Positions 5,788-8,477 of a stretch of DNA of 8,477 nucleotides are shown one piece after another. Positions within the stretch are counted from its first letter, which is position 1. Each line of letters opens with the position of its first letter. The notes below the pieces were generated by a model that did no database searches, was not told where the DNA came from, and saw nothing but the letters and a program-made list of their open reading frames with translations. A program made the position numbers and the translations under genes. This DNA comes from UBA5972 sp964600965 (GTDB lineage Bacteria > Pseudomonadota > Alphaproteobacteria > Rhodobacterales > Rhodobacteraceae), in assembly GCA_964600965.1 (NCBI GenBank), contig CAZRLO010000113.1, forward strand, positions 1 through 8,477. Direction: 5' to 3'.

Positions 5788-6582
5788 ATGAAATCGTTTA
5801 TTGTTGCCGCCGGACTTGTTGTCGGGGTCATGTCCACCGCCGCGATGGCGGGATCGCATATTCCCGATCTGGACGGGCGATCCGTGGTCGTGGTCACCGA
5901 AAACGCCTATCCGCCGCTGCAATTCGTCGAGCCGGGCAGCGGGGCGGCAATCGGTTGGGAATATGACGCGATGTCAGAGATTGCGGAACGGCTGAATATT
6001 TCCGTCGAGTATCAGAACATCAGTTGGGACGCGATGATCCCGGCGGTATCCGAAGGTCAGTTCGATCTTGGCATGACCGGCATCACCATCCGCGAGGACC
6101 GGGCCGAGATGGTGGATTTTTCCGATGCCTATATGCGGTCTGAAATGGTGATGATGGTGCGCGGCGACGAGGACCGGTTTACGGACGCGGCCAGTTTCGG
6201 CGCCAATGACGATCTGTTGATGGCCGCACAGCCGGGCACGACGCCGTTCTACGTCGGTGTTTACGACGTGCTGGACGGCAATGAGGCCAACCCGCGGATC
6301 AAACTGTTCGAGACCTTCGGGGCCGGGGTTCAGGCGCTGAAGACCGGCGATGTGGACCTGGTGCTGACCGATGGGACCGCGGGCAACGGCTATGTCGATA
6401 CGTCAGATGGCGGGCTTAAGATCATCGGCGACAAGTTGGGGACCGAGGATTTTGGGTTCATCTTCCCAAAAGGCTCCGATCTGGTGGAGCCGATGAACGC
6501 CGCGATCCAGTCGATGAAGGATGACGGCACCATCGATGCGCTGAACAAGAAGTGGTTCCTGGACTATAAGCTCGGCGGATAG
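5788..6582 (+). CDS. Periplasmic solute-binding protein, family 3 (amino-acid type), of an ABC transporter
   Basis: This 264-residue protein would capture an amino acid or similar polar solute in the periplasm for the permease encoded next. It has a clear Sec signal peptide (MKSFIVAAGLVVGVMSTAAMA, cleaved after the AMA at residue 21) and no lipobox. The mature part shows the family-3 pattern: ENAYPPLQF near 38-46, then TIREDRAEMVDFSDAY, where Arg105 would bind the substrate carboxylate. GTTPFY sits at the start of the second lobe, and LTDGTAG carries Asp195, which commonly contacts the substrate amino group. The C-terminus closes with the typical DGTIDALNKKWF. I chose the ATG at 5788 because it begins the signal peptide and has GGGAG upstream. 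An in-frame ATG at 5677 would add 37 residues of non-signal sequence. The exact substrate cannot be told from sequence. Confidence 0.93.
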   Translation: MKSFIVAAGLVVGVMSTAAMAGSHIPDLDGRSVVVVTENAYPPLQFVEPGSGAAIGWEYDAMSEIAERLNISVEYQNISWDAMIPAVSEGQFDLGMTGITIREDRAEMVDFSDAYMRSEMVMMVRGDEDRFTDAASFGANDDLLMAAQPGTTPFYVGVYDVLDGNEANPRIKLFETFGAGVQALKTGDVDLVLTDGTAGNGYVDTSDGGLKIIGDKLGTEDFGFIFPKGSDLVEPMNAAIQSMKDDGTIDALNKKWFLDYKLGG

Positions 6583-6598
6583 AGTTTTGCACGATGCC

Positions 6599-6619
6599 GC
6601 CCCGGACTTGATCCGGGGC
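6599..6619. repeat. Palindromic intergenic element between binding protein and permease
   Basis: GCCCCGGA (6599-6606) and TCCGGGGC (6612-6619) form a perfect eight-base-pair stem around the loop CTTGA. Very similar CCCGGnCTTGAnCCGGG palindromes are, from memory, widespread between alphaproteobacterial genes. It starts 17 bases after the binding-protein stop and ends nine bases before the permease ATG. No T-run follows, so it is not a standard terminator. It could stabilise the upstream message or reduce read-through and ribosome entry on the permease gene. Confidence 0.7.
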
Positions 6620-6627
6620 CTCGGCCT

Positions 6628-7422
6628 ATGATTTCCGAACCGCAGGAGGACGGCGATTTTCCCTGGTGGCTGCTGATCGCCGGGGCGCTTGCCGCCTATT
6701 TCCTGTACCGGGTGGTTGCCGACGATCTTTACGCACAAGTGCTGCGCACGCTGGGCAAAGGCATCGGGATCACCGTATTCGTCACGCTGGTGGGGTTTTT
6801 CTCCGCTTGTCTGATCGGGCTGTTGCTGGCCACCGCGTCGCTGTCGCGGCATCTGGTGCTGCGCCAGATGGCACGGTTTTATATTGAGATCGTTCGCGGC
6901 ATCCCGATCATCGTTTTGCTGCTCTATGTGGCGTTTGTTCTGGCCCCGGCTATGGTTGCCGGGTGGAACTGGCTGGCTGAATCCATTGGCTTTTCGCCCG
7001 TCCGCACTCGCGATTTTCCGCTGCTGTGGCGGGCGATCCTGGCGCTGACCATCGGCTATTCGGCGTTCATCGCCGAGGTGTTCCGTGCCGGTTTGCAGGC
7101 GGTGGACAAAGGCCAGATTGAGGCGGCCGAGGCGCTGGGGCTGAGCGGCTGGCAGCGGTTCCGCCATATCGTGTTTCCGCAGGCATTCCGGATGATCCTG
7201 CCGCCTTTGGGCAATGATTTCGTGGCCATGGTCAAGGACAGCTCACTGGTCTCGGTGCTGGGCGTAACCGACATCACGCAGTTGGGCAAAGTCACCGCGG
7301 CGGGCAATTTCCGCTATTTCGAGACCTATAACGTAGTGGCACTGATCTATCTTTTGATGACCGTCACCCTGTCGCTGGCGCTGCGGCGGCTGGAGCGGCG
7401 GCTGCGCAACCGGCCAGGTTGA
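6628..7422 (+). CDS. Amino-acid ABC transporter permease (HisM/GlnP family)
   Basis: This 264-residue inner-membrane protein would form the channel for the solute delivered by the preceding binding protein. Hydrophobic segments occur near residues 13-30, 47-69, 90-112, 130-150 and 236-255. The sequence EIVRGIPIIVLLLY is characteristic of polar-amino-acid permeases. The cytoplasmic EAA loop, which docks the ATPase, is well preserved: EAAEALGLSGWQRFRHIVFP beginning at Glu165, followed by LPPLGNDFVAMVKDSSLVSVLG. The ATG at 6628 gives the normal N-terminus but has no Shine-Dalgarno sequence, and a palindromic element ends nine bases before it. A purine-rich GGAGG (6644-6648) lies inside the gene with no usable start after it. 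No ATP-binding subunit or second permease follows, so a homodimeric channel using an ATPase encoded elsewhere is inferred. Confidence 0.94.
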   Translation: MISEPQEDGDFPWWLLIAGALAAYFLYRVVADDLYAQVLRTLGKGIGITVFVTLVGFFSACLIGLLLATASLSRHLVLRQMARFYIEIVRGIPIIVLLLYVAFVLAPAMVAGWNWLAESIGFSPVRTRDFPLLWRAILALTIGYSAFIAEVFRAGLQAVDKGQIEAAEALGLSGWQRFRHIVFPQAFRMILPPLGNDFVAMVKDSSLVSVLGVTDITQLGKVTAAGNFRYFETYNVVALIYLLMTVTLSLALRRLERRLRNRPG

Positions 7423-7450
7423 CGCATTGTCACTGGAACTTGGCTCTGGC

Positions 7451-7470
7451 TGGCCCTAGCTATGGGGCCA
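7451..7470 (+). repeat. Hairpin adjoining the ribosome-binding site of the M3 peptidase gene
   Basis: TGGCCC (7451-7456) and GGGCCA (7465-7470) are perfect complements around an eight-base loop, TAGCTATG. The right arm touches the ribosome-binding site AAGGAG (7471-7476) directly. It lies in the 64-base gap after the permease stop. It may influence translation of the peptidase or mark the end of the transporter message. It lacks a T-run, and I see no convincing promoter in this gap. Confidence 0.35.
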
Positions 7471-7486
7471 AAGGAGCCCGACGCCC

Positions 7487-8477
7487 ATGACCAACCCGCT
7501 GCTTGCCGACTGGGACACACCGTTTCAGATCGCGCCGTTTGCCGACATCAGTGACGAGGATTTCGATCCGGCGTTCGAGGCGGCGCTGGCGGCGGCACGG
7601 GCGGAAATAGCCCGCATTGCCGACAATCCCGAGCGTCCGACATTTGCCAACACCATCGAGGCGCTGGAACGTGCCGATGAGGCGCTGGACCGCGTGTTGT
7701 CGGTGTTCTTCAACCTTGCCGGGGCCGACAGCAACCCCGCGCGCGAGGCGTTGCAGCGGGAATTTTCGCCCAAGCTGGCGCAATACGGGTCCGAGATCAC
7801 GATGAATGCGGCGCTGTTTGCGCGGATCGAGGCGTTGTGGGAAGGCCGCGAAGGTCTGGAACTAAGCGACGAGCAGGCGCGGGTACTGTATCTGACGCGC
7901 CGCGGCTTTGTGCGGGCGGGGGCGCAGTTGCAGGGCGATGCGCGCGACCGGCTGGCGCAGGTCAAGGAACGGCTGGCGGTGCTGGGTACGCGGTTTACCC
8001 AGAACCTGCTGGCCGACGAACGCGAATGGTTCATGGAGTTGAGCGAGGACGATCTGAAGGGACTGCCGGATTTCGTGGTGGCCTCGGCGCGGGCGGCAGG
8101 GGCGGAGAAGGGCGCGGACGGGCCGGTGGTGACGCTGTCACGCTCGCTGATCGTGCCGTTTTTGCAGTTTTCGCCGCGCCGGGATTTGCGCGAGCGGGCT
8201 TATCGGGCGTGGGCCGCGCGGGGGGCGAATGGCGGTGACACCGACAATCGCGGGATAGCGGCCGAGACGCTGACGCTGCGCGAGGAACGGGCGCGATTGC
8301 TGGGCTATGACAGTTTTGCCGAATTCAAGCTGGAAACCGAAATGGCGAAAACGCCCGCGGCGGTGGAAAAACTGCTGATGCAGGTCTGGAAACCGGCGAA
8401 GGCGGCGGCAGAGGCGGACGCGGCGGTGTTGCAGGCTATGCTGCATGAAGACGGGATCAACGGCGATCTGGAGCCGT
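7487..8477 (+). CDS. dcp: M3-family metallopeptidase, Dcp-like (dipeptidyl carboxypeptidase/oligopeptidase); 3' end cut off
   Basis: The first 330 residues of a zinc peptidase are present, from ATG at 7487 (AAGGAG ten bases upstream) to the window edge without a stop. M3 peptidases usually have about 670-700 residues, and the zinc motif HExxH lies in the C-terminal half, so catalysis cannot be checked here. The family is clear from the N-terminal helical region: NPLLADWDTPFQIAPF, then PTFANTIEALERADEALDRV, RRGFVRAGAQL, RAYRAWAARG (about 237-246), and LGYDSFAEFKLETEMAKTP (272 onward). The spacing of the PTF-NTI-ALE segment and the FVRAGA motif resembles E. coli Dcp more than oligopeptidase A (PrlC). 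No signal peptide is seen, so a cytoplasmic role in trimming peptides is likely. Neighbouring amino-acid uptake genes fit peptide and amino-acid use, but this is only a suggestion. Confidence 0.92.
   Translation, partial: MTNPLLADWDTPFQIAPFADISDEDFDPAFEAALAAARAEIARIADNPERPTFANTIEALERADEALDRVLSVFFNLAGADSNPAREALQREFSPKLAQYGSEITMNAALFARIEALWEGREGLELSDEQARVLYLTRRGFVRAGAQLQGDARDRLAQVKERLAVLGTRFTQNLLADEREWFMELSEDDLKGLPDFVVASARAAGAEKGADGPVVTLSRSLIVPFLQFSPRRDLRERAYRAWAARGANGGDTDNRGIAAETLTLREERARLLGYDSFAEFKLETEMAKTPAAVEKLLMQVWKPAKAAAEADAAVLQAMLHEDGINGDLEP

Noticed and set aside
6599..6619. An intrinsic terminator between the binding protein and permease
   Set aside because: The stem is strong, but no T-run follows on either strand (CTCGGCC on one side, GGCATCG on the reverse). 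It is better described as a palindromic intergenic element.
6403..7167. A 254-codon minus-strand frame opposite the binding protein and permease
   Set aside because: It spans the end of one clear gene and most of another on the other strand and looks like low-complexity shadow sequence.
1..8477. Mobile elements, CRISPR arrays, tRNA or rRNA genes, toxin-antitoxin or defence genes
   Set aside because: I looked on both strands. Nearly all bases are covered by core metabolic, regulatory or transport genes, and no direct repeat array, transposase motif or tRNA-like cloverleaf was noticed in the gaps.

Overview
The window is an ordinary-looking, densely packed, G+C-rich chromosomal segment. It most likely comes from an alphaproteobacterium of the Rhodobacterales (Rhodobacter/Roseobacter relatives). 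The evidence is an RpoHII-type second heat-shock sigma factor, a MoeB-like protein with a membrane extension, and short intergenic repeats of types I recall from that order. No database was searched, so the placement is inference from protein and repeat character. I see no tRNA, rRNA, CRISPR array, transposase or phage gene, and no gene that looks foreign.

Layout. The left end (1-1019) is read on the minus strand: cobU (cobinamide kinase/guanylyltransferase), followed with a 4-base GTGA overlap by a histidine phosphatase cut off at base 1. The pair fits the nucleotide-loop step of cobalamin assembly or salvage. A gap of about 108 bases separates it from a plus-strand series: rpoH (RpoHII-like), overlapping by ATGA a ChaN-family haem-binding protein with a signal peptide. 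After a 62-base gap with a plausible sigma-70 promoter come three overlapping genes: coaBC (coenzyme A synthesis), dut (dUTPase) and a MoeB/ThiF-type E1-like adenylyltransferase with an N-terminal membrane extension.

The right part starts with a 197-base intergenic region rich in inverted repeats. It leads to a periplasmic amino-acid-type solute-binding protein and its ABC permease, with a palindromic element between them just before the permease start. No ATPase gene follows. The window ends inside a Dcp-like M3 metallopeptidase, before its zinc site.

How the genes work together. Close overlaps suggest coupled translation within cobU-phosphatase, rpoH-ChaN and coaBC-dut-moeB. The binding protein and permease form half of an amino-acid uptake system, and the peptidase next door could supply amino acids from peptides. 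I did not find a clearly new biological system. The points most worth checking are the membrane-anchored E1-like enzyme, the sigma factor coupled to a haem-binding protein, the competing hairpins before the transporter, and the repeat that appears to have replaced the permease ribosome-binding site.
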